Part shown: positions 21,499-32,419 of the stretch, one piece after another
Layout of the letters: each line of letters opens with the position of its first letter
How positions within the stretch are numbered: position 1 is the first letter of the stretch
Assembly (NCBI GenBank): GCA_036172665.1
Contig: CM069869.1
Location: 3,348,001 to 3,412,000, forward strand
Length of the DNA: 64,000 nt
Direction of reading: 5' to 3'
Origin: Prosopocoilus inquinatus
Lineage: Eukaryota; Arthropoda; Insecta; Coleoptera; Lucanidae
Notes under the pieces: model-generated
Databases searched by the model: none
What the model was told of the DNA's origin: nothing
Seen by the model: only the letters and a program-made list of their open reading frames with translations
Position numbers and translations under genes: made by a program

Positions 21499-22171
21499 CT
21501 TCGTCCTGGAGACCGCCGGAAGGTGCGCGCTACAGGTATCGGCGCCTGAGGACGCCTGCCTTGACGCCCGCTCTGAACGTATCCAAGACGCGAAGCTTCC
21601 CAGATCCACCGAAATCACTCCAAAAAACAAAGCACTTCATCCTCGCAGCTTCAACAATCCGCGCAGCTTCAACTCAACTGAAGACCAAATCCAATTAGAG
21701 AATGTTAATTTGTTCGCCTGAAATGTCAACCGTACCGTCAACACGACGACGGCTCGAGGAAGTGCATCCTTAATAGTTAACTGAAAACTATCGAGATACC
21801 ACTGGAACTTAATTAATTTACTTTTCATTCAGGCGAGATCGTTTACTTTGCCATTAAACGACCCGCTCCTTGCAAAAAGCAAAGTTGCCGGCGAAGTGAA
21901 GATCCAAATCTGATCTCTTTTTACTGGCGCTGGAAGCGACGAATGTGGCCGCGGCAAAAAACTTGACCTAACCCTTTCAGAGATTTTTTGCCATCGGCGG
22001 AACGGTAATGTGCAAGCTCGGCACGGACGGTGTAAATGGTCCGACATATTTCAGCACCTCCGCAGGATTATCAGCGCTCGCCTCCTGAAGGGAATTCGAC
22101 ATTCGCCTCGGGCGCAACAAGTCACGCGCGCTGCTTCTTCTTCAGACCCGGAGGGATGTGCTGACCCCAGC
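21495..22171 (+). other. Probable 5' untranslated region of the TMTC gene
   Basis: Lies between the initiator and the start codon. Several upstream ATGs and stops are present, including a start-like AATGTC at about 21721. It may contain an intron: GCTACAGGTATCGG at about 21530 could be a donor. The exact exon structure cannot be decided from the sequence alone. Confidence 0.4.
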
Positions 22172-22257
22172 ATGGATTACGTCAGCCTCATCTGTTGTTT
22201 CCTTGCATTCCTCCTTTACTACAACACGTTAGATGCCGGATTCGTCTACGATGACCG
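22172..22257 (+). CDS. First coding exon of a TMTC-family O-mannosyltransferase gene
   Basis: ATG at 22172 (context CCAGCATGG) begins MDYVSLICCFLAF, a hydrophobic signal-anchor segment, followed by L-L-Y-Y-N-T-L-D-A-G-F-V-Y-D-D. The N-T-L-x-x-x-F-V-Y-D-D ending is characteristic of the start of TMTC proteins, which add O-mannose to cadherins in the endoplasmic reticulum; the acidic pair lies in the first luminal loop of the GT-C fold. The exon ends at 22257 in a split CG_ codon, directly followed by a good donor, GTAAGC. The multi-membrane domain and TPR repeats must lie in later exons, none of which I recognise in this window. Which TMTC paralogue it is cannot be decided from 28 codons. The match is by memory of the family. 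Confidence 0.65.
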
Positions 22258-25147
22258 GTAAGCACATCCCTAATTTTTTTCTTTTTTTTTTTTCTCTTCC
22301 TCACGTTCACGCGTCGTTATCATCATTTTGCTTTCTGCTAATATTTCACGCCAGCGTCGTAACAATTTCAACCGCAAGGAAACGGTTCAAGTGAAAAATG
22401 CTTGGCTTTTCGGCAGGATTCCGAAAGACAGCATAACAATATTTAAATCAAAGGAACTTACTGAAGTAGAGTCAAGTGGGGTAAATATGCAACAAGCGAA
22501 AATTAGGGTAAAAGTGAAACAATTACCAAATTACCAAATTCATTGTAAAACTGCAGGTACAATTATTTAACTTGCAGTTTCATTAAGAGGAAACAAAAAT
22601 AAAAAGTGGTTGTTATAAATTTCGGTATTTTCCAAATCGGTGGTGTAAGAACATACGAATTAAATTTCACATTTTGTTGTACAACTCTTTCCCTGTTAGC
22701 TGCAAAATAAATTGTAGTTTCAGTTTTGTATCGATTTTGCACTGAGCAAATAGGTCACAGATCATAATGTCCATTTCGTTTGACTTTTCTGCTAATTGTT
22801 TTTTTTTTAATAGTGATTTAATTTTTTGGGAAAAAGTGAAACGCCGTTTATGGAAAAAGTGAAATAGAGCGTGGGCAAATATGAAACGATTTTTTTCTGG
22901 TTTTGTGCAAGAGTCAACAGGAATTTGTGCTTCGCGTTGTGAGAATACAAGAAAATATTAAGTCAGTTGGATGTGTGATTTCGATCGAGAAACTGAAGAA
23001 AGAAAGAATCTTTCATATTTTCATCATCGGGTTTGGTACACAGAAAAAAAATTATATTAAAATAGAAGACAGAAAAAATTGTATTGTATGAAACTTCGTA
23101 CAATGGAAGAAATTGTTCGTGCAATTGTAACACAAGATGATTTTCTTATCGTAACATTTACTGTAGTTGTTCGAATATTTGCTACAATTGTTTCTGTCGC
23201 CTATTTTACTACAATTATATTACTTTATACTATGCATTTTTTTTTCCTGTATATTGTTCTGTTGACCGTATTTTTAGGTTTATTATGCTACGTTCGATGC
23301 ATCTTTATTATTTACAACAAAATAATAAATTTTTTACGAGCTTAATTCAGTCTGACTGAAATTTGTATACCTTTCAGATGCGTTTTGACGTTGATTTCAA
23401 AAGTAATAAAGTTTCAAAAGCAAATGCACGCGCCACATATTTTCTATACACGGTTTTCCCCGCTTATTTCATTTTTGCTTCGCGAATGTCAACATCACGT
23501 AGGTACAGTATAGAAAAAGTTATTAGCTTGTTTCACATTTTCCCATCTCCGTTTCATTTTTTCTTCTTCCGAAAATCGATGTTAAAGACGAGAATACCTC
23601 GAAACCGAAAACTAATCTTCGATTATCCCCATCCTCGTCGAGCTTTTAAACATATCCACTGATTGTGAGCTTATTAATTGTTTGTGGTGTTGCGTGCGGT
23701 GGTGGAAGATTTAAAATTGCAGCTAAGCGGAACTGGTGTGTGTTTTTGACAGATTCAAGTTCCGGCTGAAACTTAAACTCGTTATTTAGAGACTATTCTC
23801 CGACGTTCTGTGTATGATGTTACGTGTTACATACAAGGCATAGCGAGAAGATTAAAACAAAACGATCCTGCAGCAGTCCCCCAAGGATCTTCCTGATTAC
23901 GTTTAAATTGTTATTACCGGGGAGAGGATGACTTTAGGTGTTACGTAAGGTCATCAAACAATAAGTATTGAATTAAAACATTATTTTCGGAGAATCTTGC
24001 ATGTTTGTTTTATATTGAAGTGTCCACACTCATTCAGCATCTTCTACGTAATTATTTCAAGATAAACTGTTTGCTTCTGTTATAGCTGCAGATCAAGTTT
24101 GCAGGCAATCAATAACTAAGAAGTTGTAATAATAAACAAGTTGTTAGTCATACAATTCAATACGTTTATAAAATACAGAATCAGTTCTATTTCTCACTTC
24201 CGAATATTTATTACAGTTGTTTTTCCAATTAAAAGAAGGCACAAAAACTTCTGATGTCAAAAGCCTAAAATTGGCCGCTTTCTACTTATTATTAGAAACG
24301 CCGTAATTATTTTTTTTTGTCAGAATAAAATATAAAAAAAAATTACCAATGTTTGTATTATAACTATTAGTTATTGTCTGTTTCATTAGCATGTCTTCTC
24401 TTAACTAAAATGAAATATTATGAAGGTAGATAAATTAGGAGAGCAGAACTATTACAAAACTTGAACGCGGTGATTTAGATTTCGAATTTTTAGCAGAATT
24501 CGAAAAGATTTCTTTTTTGTTGTAAAAGTCGAAAGCGGCACATATAAATGTGCAAAACTGGTTGAAGTATTGCTTGTAAGACTGGATAATGAATTGGTGA
24601 ATTTAATCCTGCCCCATCCATTAATGGATGGGGAAGATGCGACGCACTAATTACGGGTTTCATCCGGAGCGTGAGAGCTTTGACGTAAACATGAATTAAA
24701 ATTTACTTGGAGTTATAAATAGGCAGGAAAATATAAAACTCGACGACTCTATTAATACAGAAAAAAATTTGAACATTTTACTCTCTTCTTCGTTGACAAG
24801 TAACAAGTTTTTAGTAAATTTCTTGATTTGCGGATGATTTGTTTGATACTTTAACCCTACCTGCCAAAAGAGTTAGATAGATTGAGCCTTTTGACAACGA
24901 GATGGATAAAGATGAGATAACATACTTACCAAAAAGTAGATCAACTGCATCAATGTTATATTTTAAGTAGCCTAAAGAATCACAAATAAACGATGATGCT
25001 GATAACGGTATTTTATAGTTAGAGCCAAGTAGATGAATAAGTTTCGATGGCATTGTTGTTTTGACAATTGCAGTGTTTTCGCATAATCCTCCTGAAAAAA
25101 AAAACGAGTACATGACACATATAATTTATAATTTATGTTTTTGCATT
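22258..25147. other. Probable intron 1 of the TMTC gene, first part
   Basis: Begins with a splice donor at 22258. A pyrimidine run follows at 22277. No coding exon was recognised. It holds a hairpin element (23036-23270) and a perfect 22-bp palindrome at 24612-24633 (arms CCCCATCCATT). A minus ORF at 24811-25113 has no recognised domain. Confidence 0.4.
23036..23270. repeat. Foldback (hairpin) element, family of the 40.5-kb copy
   Basis: ACACAGAAAAAAAATTATA at about 23039 with GAAGACAGAAAAAATTGTA faces its inverted partner around 23186-23260 (ACAATTGTTTCTGTCGCC and further). The centre, CTTATCGTAACATTTACTG and CGAATATTTGCT, aligns with CTTATAGTAATATTTATTA and CTAATATTTGCT at 40596-40635. Two loci with the same arms and centre define a non-autonomous family. 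Confidence 0.6.
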
Positions 25148-25691
25148 TTCAATGAGTACATCCGCTTCGTTTTAATCTCATGCAATAACAAGGGATGGAG
25201 ATACTATCAAGTTTCTGAAGCAATTAATTGAAAATGTCATTAGTTAGAAGACAAAATAGAAAATCTTAGAAAACCAGTGAGACCACGTGCTGTTAGATTT
25301 TTTTTTTCTTCAAAACATTACAAAACAATTAATTTTACCTCGATGACTTACAGTTCAAAATAAACGTCGTCTCAATGAATTTTCTCTTCCTATCATCTCG
25401 TTGCAGTGAGATTTTTTCTGTTTTTTTTTTTTAATTTATTTAGTGTCCTGAATGTAACCATTGATTGGTGAATGCAGTCATCGCTTTTATTATTTTGTGG
25501 AACCAAAATAATATTTGCATCAAGAAATTTTTAAACGAAGAACGAAGAAACGTAGTCGTTTGTAGAAATAATTAAGAAAGCGAAAACCAACCAAACCGAG
25601 TAATCATTTTTTTTTCAATCATTTTAATACGCGAAATTAGCACTATAAATCACGTATATTATTGGTTTACAAAGACTAGTATATCAAGATC
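25148..25691 (+). repeat. Direct segmental duplication, copy 1
   Basis: Aligns in order with 27119-27605 from GTTTTAATCTCATGCAATAA, through AATTAATTGAAAATG and GACCACGTGC, to AATGCAGTCATCGCTTTTAT and TCAAGATC, at visibly high identity with small indels in poly-T tracts. After the inserted retrotransposon the alignment resumes at 25980 (AAGATCTAATTAC). No coding content. Confidence 0.85.
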
Positions 25692-25979
25692 AGTATTAGC
25701 CCATTAGTTGATTTTTTCATGATCCTTTAGATGCTATTTTCAAAGTCATGGTTGGTTCCTAGTTAGTTAATGTGTTTTTATGATAATTTTAAATATTTTT
25801 AGTTTTTTTGTTTATCTTACTTCTTTGTTATTACTAAGTATTCTTGTATACAAACTTATATTCGGTTTATTTACCTTTTCTATATGTTACTAGTGGTTAA
25901 GTCATTTTTTTATATTGTGCCCTTCTGGGTCTCTTCCTATTGGACAATAAAGACTATTATTATTATTATTATTATTATT
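25692..25979 (+). mobile_element. 5'-truncated non-LTR retrotransposon 3' end with a TTA-repeat tail
   Basis: The insert is flanked by AAGATC at 25686-25691 and 25980-25985. It ends in TGGACAATAAAGACTATTATTATT-type sequence, an AATAAA signal followed by a tandem ATT repeat, as in I- and Jockey-type elements. Copy 2 of the surrounding duplication (27596-27610) keeps the site uninterrupted with a single AAGATC, which proves the boundaries. No coding sequence remains. Confidence 0.8.
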
Positions 25980-25985
25980 AAGATC

Positions 25986-27118
25986 TAATTACACGGTGTA
26001 ACAGTGAAAATATATTTTTGATGTGATGTAGTGCAGTTTGTAGACCTGGTCGACTAAAAAACTTTGGTGTACAAGAAATGTGCTATACACCCACAAAAAG
26101 TGAAGTTATGGTCATAAAACCGTTATCCGTTACATGCATGAACTTAAAAAATTATAACTTCGTTTATCTTTCACTAATTTTGGATTACGATGCTGCGTTG
26201 CTAAGAGGAATAACGTAGCCTTACAACATTAGATAAAAATTGAAAAATAGTTTCAAATATTACAAATTTTTGTCTGTTTTCACATTTTTTCAGTATTTAC
26301 TGACCATTTGAAGATAAATTTTCCTTCATTTACTTTTTGTTATTACTTCTTTCTAAAGAAAGCATAATTATACATTCAACCAGCCCAAGAACACTCAAGT
26401 CCGTTAAGATTTCAGTTAAATCTTGAATTTTGAATGCATTTTACCGAGTATCCCAAGTTGAATGGCCTATTAAAAGTTTTCAAGGAAAGAAACATACAAA
26501 TATTCTGAAAATTAATACACGCCCTAGGAGGAAGAGATCTTTTAGACTAAAATATTATCACTTTCATATCACTTCCGGTTATATCGGAAGTCTCCGCTTA
26601 TTTTAAATAGAATCCCATACATTTTAGAACAAATTTCGATTCGGCACATTAAAAAATATATAAAATAAAAATTGTTAAGGCTTCTCTAAACTTAAATGAA
26701 ATAGTTTTTGAGATACCTTAAAATTTCTTTAAAAAATTGCTAAATATCGTGTTTAAATGATAAATGCTAAATGTTCACCTTTAACGATATACTATTGTGG
26801 AAAGCCCAATTGTAACAGCAGTTTGTATAAGAGCAAGGAGAGATATTAACAAAGATTGCAACATCATTGTGGAACCTCTTAGGTTAGTTGATGTAAAGCA
26901 AAGGCGGGCATGTAAATCCGGAAAGAGCGAGCTTGTAGTATTCCTACTATTAGATGCTACGAATAAATCCATTAACAAACAAGTTTGATCTCACAGAAGT
27001 TACAAAAAAGTTACGTGTTCCATTGGCTGTTGTGATTAGCGCGCAACTAAGATTTGGAAGATGTAGCCCGTCATGTTTCCCTACCACGCCCACGCCTGAT
27101 TAAAAGCTAGCTTACGGT
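25986..27118. other. No gene recognised
   Basis: AT-rich. A plus ORF at 26797-26988 (63 codons) is open and rich in charged residues but matches nothing I recognise. Confidence 0.35.
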
Positions 27119-27610
27119 ATTTTTAATGAGCTTTGTTTTAATCTCATGTAATAACAAAGGATGGAGATACTCTCAGGTTGCTCTGGAGCAATTAATTGAA
27201 AATATCATTAGTTAGAAGACAAAATAGAAAATCTCAGACCAGTGAGACCACGTGCCATTAGATTTTCTGTTTTTTGATGACTTTCAGTTCAAAATAAACC
27301 TCATTTCTCTGAATTTCCTCTTCAAATCATCTCGTTGAAGCGAGATCCTTTCATAGTTTTTTTTTTAATTTATTTAGTGTCCGGATGCAATCATTGATTG
27401 GGGAATGCAGTCATCGCTTTTATTATTTGGTGAAACCGAAATAATATTTGCATCCAGAAACTCCTAAACGAAGAACGAAAAAACGCAGTCGTTTGTAAAA
27501 ATAATTAAGAAAGCGAAGATCAATCAAAGCGACTACTAATTTTTTTCCAATCATTCTAATACGAGAAATTATTGGTTTAAAAAGACTAGAATGTCAAGAT
27601 CTAATTACTG
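27119..27610 (+). repeat. Direct segmental duplication, copy 2 (empty site)
   Basis: Counterpart of 25148-25691. It retains TCAAGATCTAATTAC without the retrotransposon, so it documents the pre-insertion state. Confidence 0.85.
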
Positions 27611-28307
27611 TCGATTATCTAATGCAACAGATTTAATTCTGATCAATGCAAACAGATTTAAATTGTTCTTTAATCAGGTGGGGTCAAGACACAGACGCTG
27701 TGAATTTGAACTGTATTCTTTAATCTGTCGGTGATTCTGCTTTAATGGTTTCACATAAAGTATTTAAAATGCGATCAAGCAATTGACCTTGAATTTTGCT
27801 GGAATTTTGTTTTATAACATTGTTTTTGCGCACGGCCCATCAGAAGTTCTCAAACAAAAGGCTCAACGCTCTTGCGGTAGGTAATTGTTTTTATTTTTGA
27901 GCTAAACCTTTGATAGCGTTAATTCTCTTATATGATGTCTGTCTTATAAAATACTTACTTCTAAGTAATCTGCATATTCGTATGACAAAATCACTTTTAG
28001 AACAGATGTACACACACTTAATCTAAGATACAAAGGCACGCTCATACCTCCTATCCATCGAACATCTTTGTATCAAAGATGTTATTCTTACCAAATTGCG
28101 AAAATTCTAAATAGTATCCCTTTTGATTAAAAAAAAAAAAACTTTCTCTTAATCGTTTTCAATAAAAGTATAAAAAATTTCTCTTGAATTCACGTACAAC
28201 ATAATAATCTACTATAATCATTATTTAATAATGTTGTAATTAATGGAGTTAAGTTGCCTTGGTTTAATTAATCTTTTAAATTATGATTTAAGCTACTAGT
28301 CATAGAC
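27611..28307. other. No gene recognised
   Basis: AT-rich, with an 11-13 base poly-A at 28129. Nothing assignable. Confidence 0.35.
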
Positions 28308-28430
28308 TTAGGTTTCACCATCACAGTTTAACTTTAAACTTCGCTTTATTCCCATGGTAACAGGATAATTGTTTCCATAGGAATAAAACGGAGATTAAAG
28401 TTAAACTGTGATGGTGAAACCGGGCCTTAG
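28308..28430. repeat. Foldback MITE, about 120 bp
   Basis: Left arm GGTTTCACCATCACAGTTTA (28311) continues for about 45 bp and pairs with the right arm ending TAAACTGTGATGGTGAAACC (about 28400-28422). The ends are CTTAGG and CCGGGCCTTAG. The arms are nearly perfect, separated by about 20 bp. The end motif resembles those of the three units at 54236-54660. Confidence 0.85.
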
Positions 28431-28439
28431 TTATAGTTT

Positions 28440-28637
28440 AGCATAATTATTTCATACTTTTAGGCACTCGCATTTCTTTTTGAAGTTCCTCTCATTCAAG
28501 GTTTAAAGGAAGGGCAAGGGCAGCATTTGATTTACTCCTTGGGATTTAATTATTAGCAATTAATGCATGCTATTTAATATTAAGTTAATTTCTTTCTTAT
28601 AAAATATTTCCTTAAATTACTTATGGGTAAAAAAGAC

Positions 28638-28671
<34 letters not shown>
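28440..28671 (+). mobile_element. Probable non-LTR retrotransposon 3' end with a TTA-repeat tail
   Basis: AT-rich sequence ending in AAAAAAGACATTTATTATTA and a long run of TTA/ATT repeats (28638-28671), like the element at 25692. The 5' boundary and target duplication were not identified, so only the tail supports the call. Confidence 0.45.
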
Positions 28672-28674
<3 letters not shown>

Positions 28675-29874
28675 ATGTGAAACTAATTTGATTACTCCTT
28701 GTATATAAATTAGTACAACAATCAAATATTGTTAATAAAAGCAAATACTAAATTAATAATCAAATTAATAGTCAGAGCACATACCAATCACCAAGAAGGT
28801 CGAATTATTGAAAACAAAGCAACATTTGACGCCTGAAAGATGAAATTGCACAAGATTTAAAGTTAACAGGAAGTTTTAACTATACTGTACGAAAATGATG
28901 TACGATAGAGAGATACAGTACGACGCTGTATTGCTGGGGTCTTGTCAAAATTATTTAAATTATTATTCGGGCTTCGAATATTGCTGAGATTGAAAAAATA
29001 AGTATTTACATTTTTTACATCACATAGGTGAGCAGGTAATTGAAGTACACCGTGGATGTTACAACTTTATAGTCTGGTATGGTCGAGCTTTTCCCATAGC
29101 TCTTGCTCTTTAACTGCCACTTATTCTATGGACTTTGCGCAGATTCATACTGAATTTCATACTCCTAGAGGGCGCATGACACTTTAGTATTTTTTTAAAT
29201 TTTGTATTGTGAAGAACATGATACAGAACATATTTCCGAAAACAAGCGGCGTACTTAAATATATTTATATTTTAATGCCAATGTTTTAAAGAAAGTTAAA
29301 GATTCACATAAACCGATTCACAAGTATTAATATTATCGGTTTTTAAATTGAACTTTGCTTAATTAAATCTTGGTACAGAGACATAGGCTCTTTGTTAATA
29401 TGAAATTGCGTTTGTAATACTCCCATAATGAAGAGTTAGTTGGTTATAATTAATAAAAAATATTTGGATTAATTTAGTTTTAATCTTCGTCGATGTCAAC
29501 TTGTAGCGTTGAATGTATACAGTGAGATGCAAATTATTCCAATTACGTCTCCTATAGTCCAAAAATGTAAATTCAAAATTTGGGGGTTAACGTCCTTACA
29601 AAACCGTCGGTTATTTGTAGCTGCCCTTCTCGCCTCCTTGTAATTCTATCATCTCTGTAATATCATCCTTAGAAGCCATTATCATATAATTGCCTCCAAG
29701 GCTTTTATGGGATAGATAATTTTACAAGGAAGTGAAGACATCGGGCTTTAATCCCGTTAACTTCAAGTTCTTCAATTCTTAGATAACTACCACAAGTTTA
29801 AAAAAAGCGATTATTAAAAAAAAATCGCCATTAAAATCAAATCTGTTACGTCTAGGTGTTACGGGTTAATTCCT
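28672..29874. other. No gene recognised
   Basis: AT-rich, no recognised domain or repeat. Confidence 0.35.
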
Positions 29875-30110
29875 AGTTAGATTCCGACAGACTCGTGTTG
29901 TATGTGTTTTATTTAGTAAGGTGGCCACATTGCGTCCTGGAAATGCCATCTTTACGCTGCACCATTTGGAATCAAGGCTTCTTATTGGTCTTAAGCAACC
30001 AAACTTACAGCGCCCCCTTGGATAGGGTTGGCTTGTCATTTTGACTGGTATAGGGCCAATTCCGGCATTATTAGTTTCGGTGGACAGTACCGTTTCGCAC
30101 CTTAAGGTGA
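29875..30110 (-). repeat. Dispersed repeat, minus copy (partner at 37070-37250)
   Basis: On the minus strand, TGCCGGAATTGGCCCTATAC, CAATAAGAAGCC, GACGCAATGT and CCACCTTACTAAATAAAACA align in order with TGCCGGCAACGGCCCTATAC, CAATGAAACC, AACGCAATGT and CACCTTACTAAATCAAGCAC at 37085-37227 on the plus strand. The 82-codon minus ORF (29866-30114) is not kept open in the partner, so coding is unlikely. Confidence 0.7.
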
Positions 30111-30372
30111 ACACACGTTCTGTTTCTTACGTGAAATTAAAGTTGCAAATTATGTAGTACAGTGCATCTGGAATTATATAAGCCCTACGCACCCTTTTAC
30201 TTTTGAGCAAATCTTCCGAAGGTATTAACCAGATCTGGTTAAAATCTGAAATAGGTTGCGATGAACCATAATTAAATTCTTTGGTTTAACGTTAGGGACC
30301 CGCTTATATTTTGCTTCTAAAGTTTCTTATGTTCTTTCCCCTATCGGGAGGTGTACGAGTATATACGCCAAT

Positions 30373-30812
30373 CCATTTCCTCGAGGTCGCTACAACGACG
30401 TACCTACTCGAAGGTAATCGTTGTACGATAGCATTGCCCGTTCACGAGAAGACATTTGACTGCGACCGTCACGCTGAAACACTGATCAACTGAATGTTCC
30501 ATTTCTTCGAAGTTGCTACTACGACGTATCTACTCGAAAGTAATGGATGTACGTTAGTATTCCCCGGAATTTGACGCGTTCTCGAGTGAGCGCCTCTCAC
30601 CGTTGAGATTTGACTGCGACCGTCACGCTGCAACACCGAACTGTTGAATGTTCCATTTCCTCGGGGTCGCTACTACGACGTTTCTACTCGAACGTAATCG
30701 ATGTACGATAGTTTGTACGATAGCATTGCGCGGAATTTGACGTGTTCACGTGAGCGGCCGTCTGACCGTTGACATTTGATTGCCACCGTCACACTGCAAC
30801 ACCGATCAGTTA
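30373..30812 (+). repeat. Tandem repeat, three units of about 126-160 bp
   Basis: Units begin CCATTTCCTCGAGGTCGCTA (30373), CCATTTCTTCGAAGTTGCTA (30499) and CCATTTCCTCGGGGTCGCTA (30653). Each runs through ACGACGT, CTACTCGAA, GTACGATAG or GTACGTTAG, TTTGACTGCGACCGTCACGCTG or a variant, and ends near CACTGATCAAC, CACCGAACTGTT or CACCGATCAGTT. Indels explain the unequal lengths. Confidence 0.9.
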
Positions 30813-32419
30813 GATTATCAAAAGAGTAACGTACACATCTGTTTTACAATTGTCGTAATTCAATTATTGTGTTACGAATATTTTCGGCACATGTCTGTGT
30901 ACTAGTTTGAAGTTTTCTCGGAATGGATTTTAAGTTTAATTTAAGAAGATTGAATTTCCATTTCACGAATATGTGAAGGTCAGCCCTGTACTTATTTGAA
31001 TTTGTTCGTTGTTTAAGTTGATTATCGTATCGAATCATCGAACTGTCACTCGGTTTTGAAATAGTTAGGTTACTTTGACGCTTTAAGGCAAATGTGGATT
31101 TCGTTTCAAATGTATTTATTATTAAGTACGGTTTTGGTGTTTTGCTGTGTCGTAAAAGCTATCTTAAACTAGCAAGTGTATCTGTTTTCGCTTAACAGCA
31201 GACGCTGTAGATTCTTGTGAGTTGATTCCACAGTGCGCACATTAGCTGGGGTTACTCGTTGTCGCCCTAATTGTTTCGTTAACCCACACTCACCTCCTTC
31301 AAAGATTAGCTTAGGGATAGTGGATTGATTTTTCAGCGCCACTTGCCACCAAGTATCGTTAATTGACAAGGAGTTATCGTAATAAATGTAATAAAGTGGT
31401 AGCACATGGTTGAACCGCTTTGAACACAGTACAAAAATGAGATTGCGTTTTTACAAAACATCTTCGTCGGATGCTTCTTACTAACACCGAGCTACGTATA
31501 CTACAGTATGTAGATGTAGATTCACAAAAGCGATTCCTCATTCAAATGTATGCACCGCTATCTAATCTGTCGGCTAATCTTTGCAGAGTGAAGGCAAAGG
31601 AGGAGGATTCAGGCAACATTTACATATATTTTTATCGCCGGAAAATATTGAGGTGCTGCTGCTTGCTGCTGCTTCACATTCAAACTTATCAAACGGCGAC
31701 GTCAAACGCTATTTTTTACGAATGGGGGAGAAACACGTGTTTGAATTACGCTTGACTGGACGCAACAGTACCGAGGTCGGTTGTTTACATTGGGGGTAAT
31801 TCGAACGGAATTTATTCAACAATCGACGAATGCATGTACGGGTGGGTAAGCATACATGTTCATATAAACTGACACGGAGTTTTTCCATTAGCGAAGTGTG
31901 TGCGGTTTTAAATGTTTAATACCGTTTGGCAAAACAATGTGGTCGTAATGTTTGCGAAGTACAAAACCGGCCGACGATTGAACAATAATACGTACCTGAA
32001 AATCGATGAGAGCGCCGCCCGTTCGGTCTTTCAGAACGATTTTCTGCCATCTATTGTTTTATTGTTTCAAATTTGCTTGCGCGCTGAACTAAATTAATTT
32101 CTTTGTTTTTTTTTGTTTTGTTTTCAGAACTGATAAATTTCATTTCTTATCGTTTATACTATAAACAGATAGAGTATTTCAGGAGTTCAGAAGTCGAATA
32201 CAAATAAATAGCCTTTGACGATATTGTTGTACCTGCCTGTCTTTCAGTTATCATAAGTACAGCTGGGATTATATGCAAGTCGAAATGAAGAAAATATGTG
32301 GATGTATATGTATCCCTCTTGGCTAAAATACACCTTAACATATGCACGAATATGCAAAAAGTTATGCATAAATATGCAGATATGCTGTATCACCTTACGA
32401 ATTTATTTATCGAACAAAA
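30813..32419. other. No gene recognised
   Basis: Small ORFs at 31169 (minus), 31471 and 31581 (plus) have no recognised domain. At 32340-32390 the word ATATGCA recurs several times (ACATATGCACGAATATGCAA onwards), a short AT-rich repetition. Confidence 0.35.

Noticed and set aside
28638..28671. TTA repeat as a plain microsatellite
   Set aside because: It is preceded by sequence like the tail of the retrotransposon at 25692, so a retrotransposon tail is preferred, though with modest confidence.
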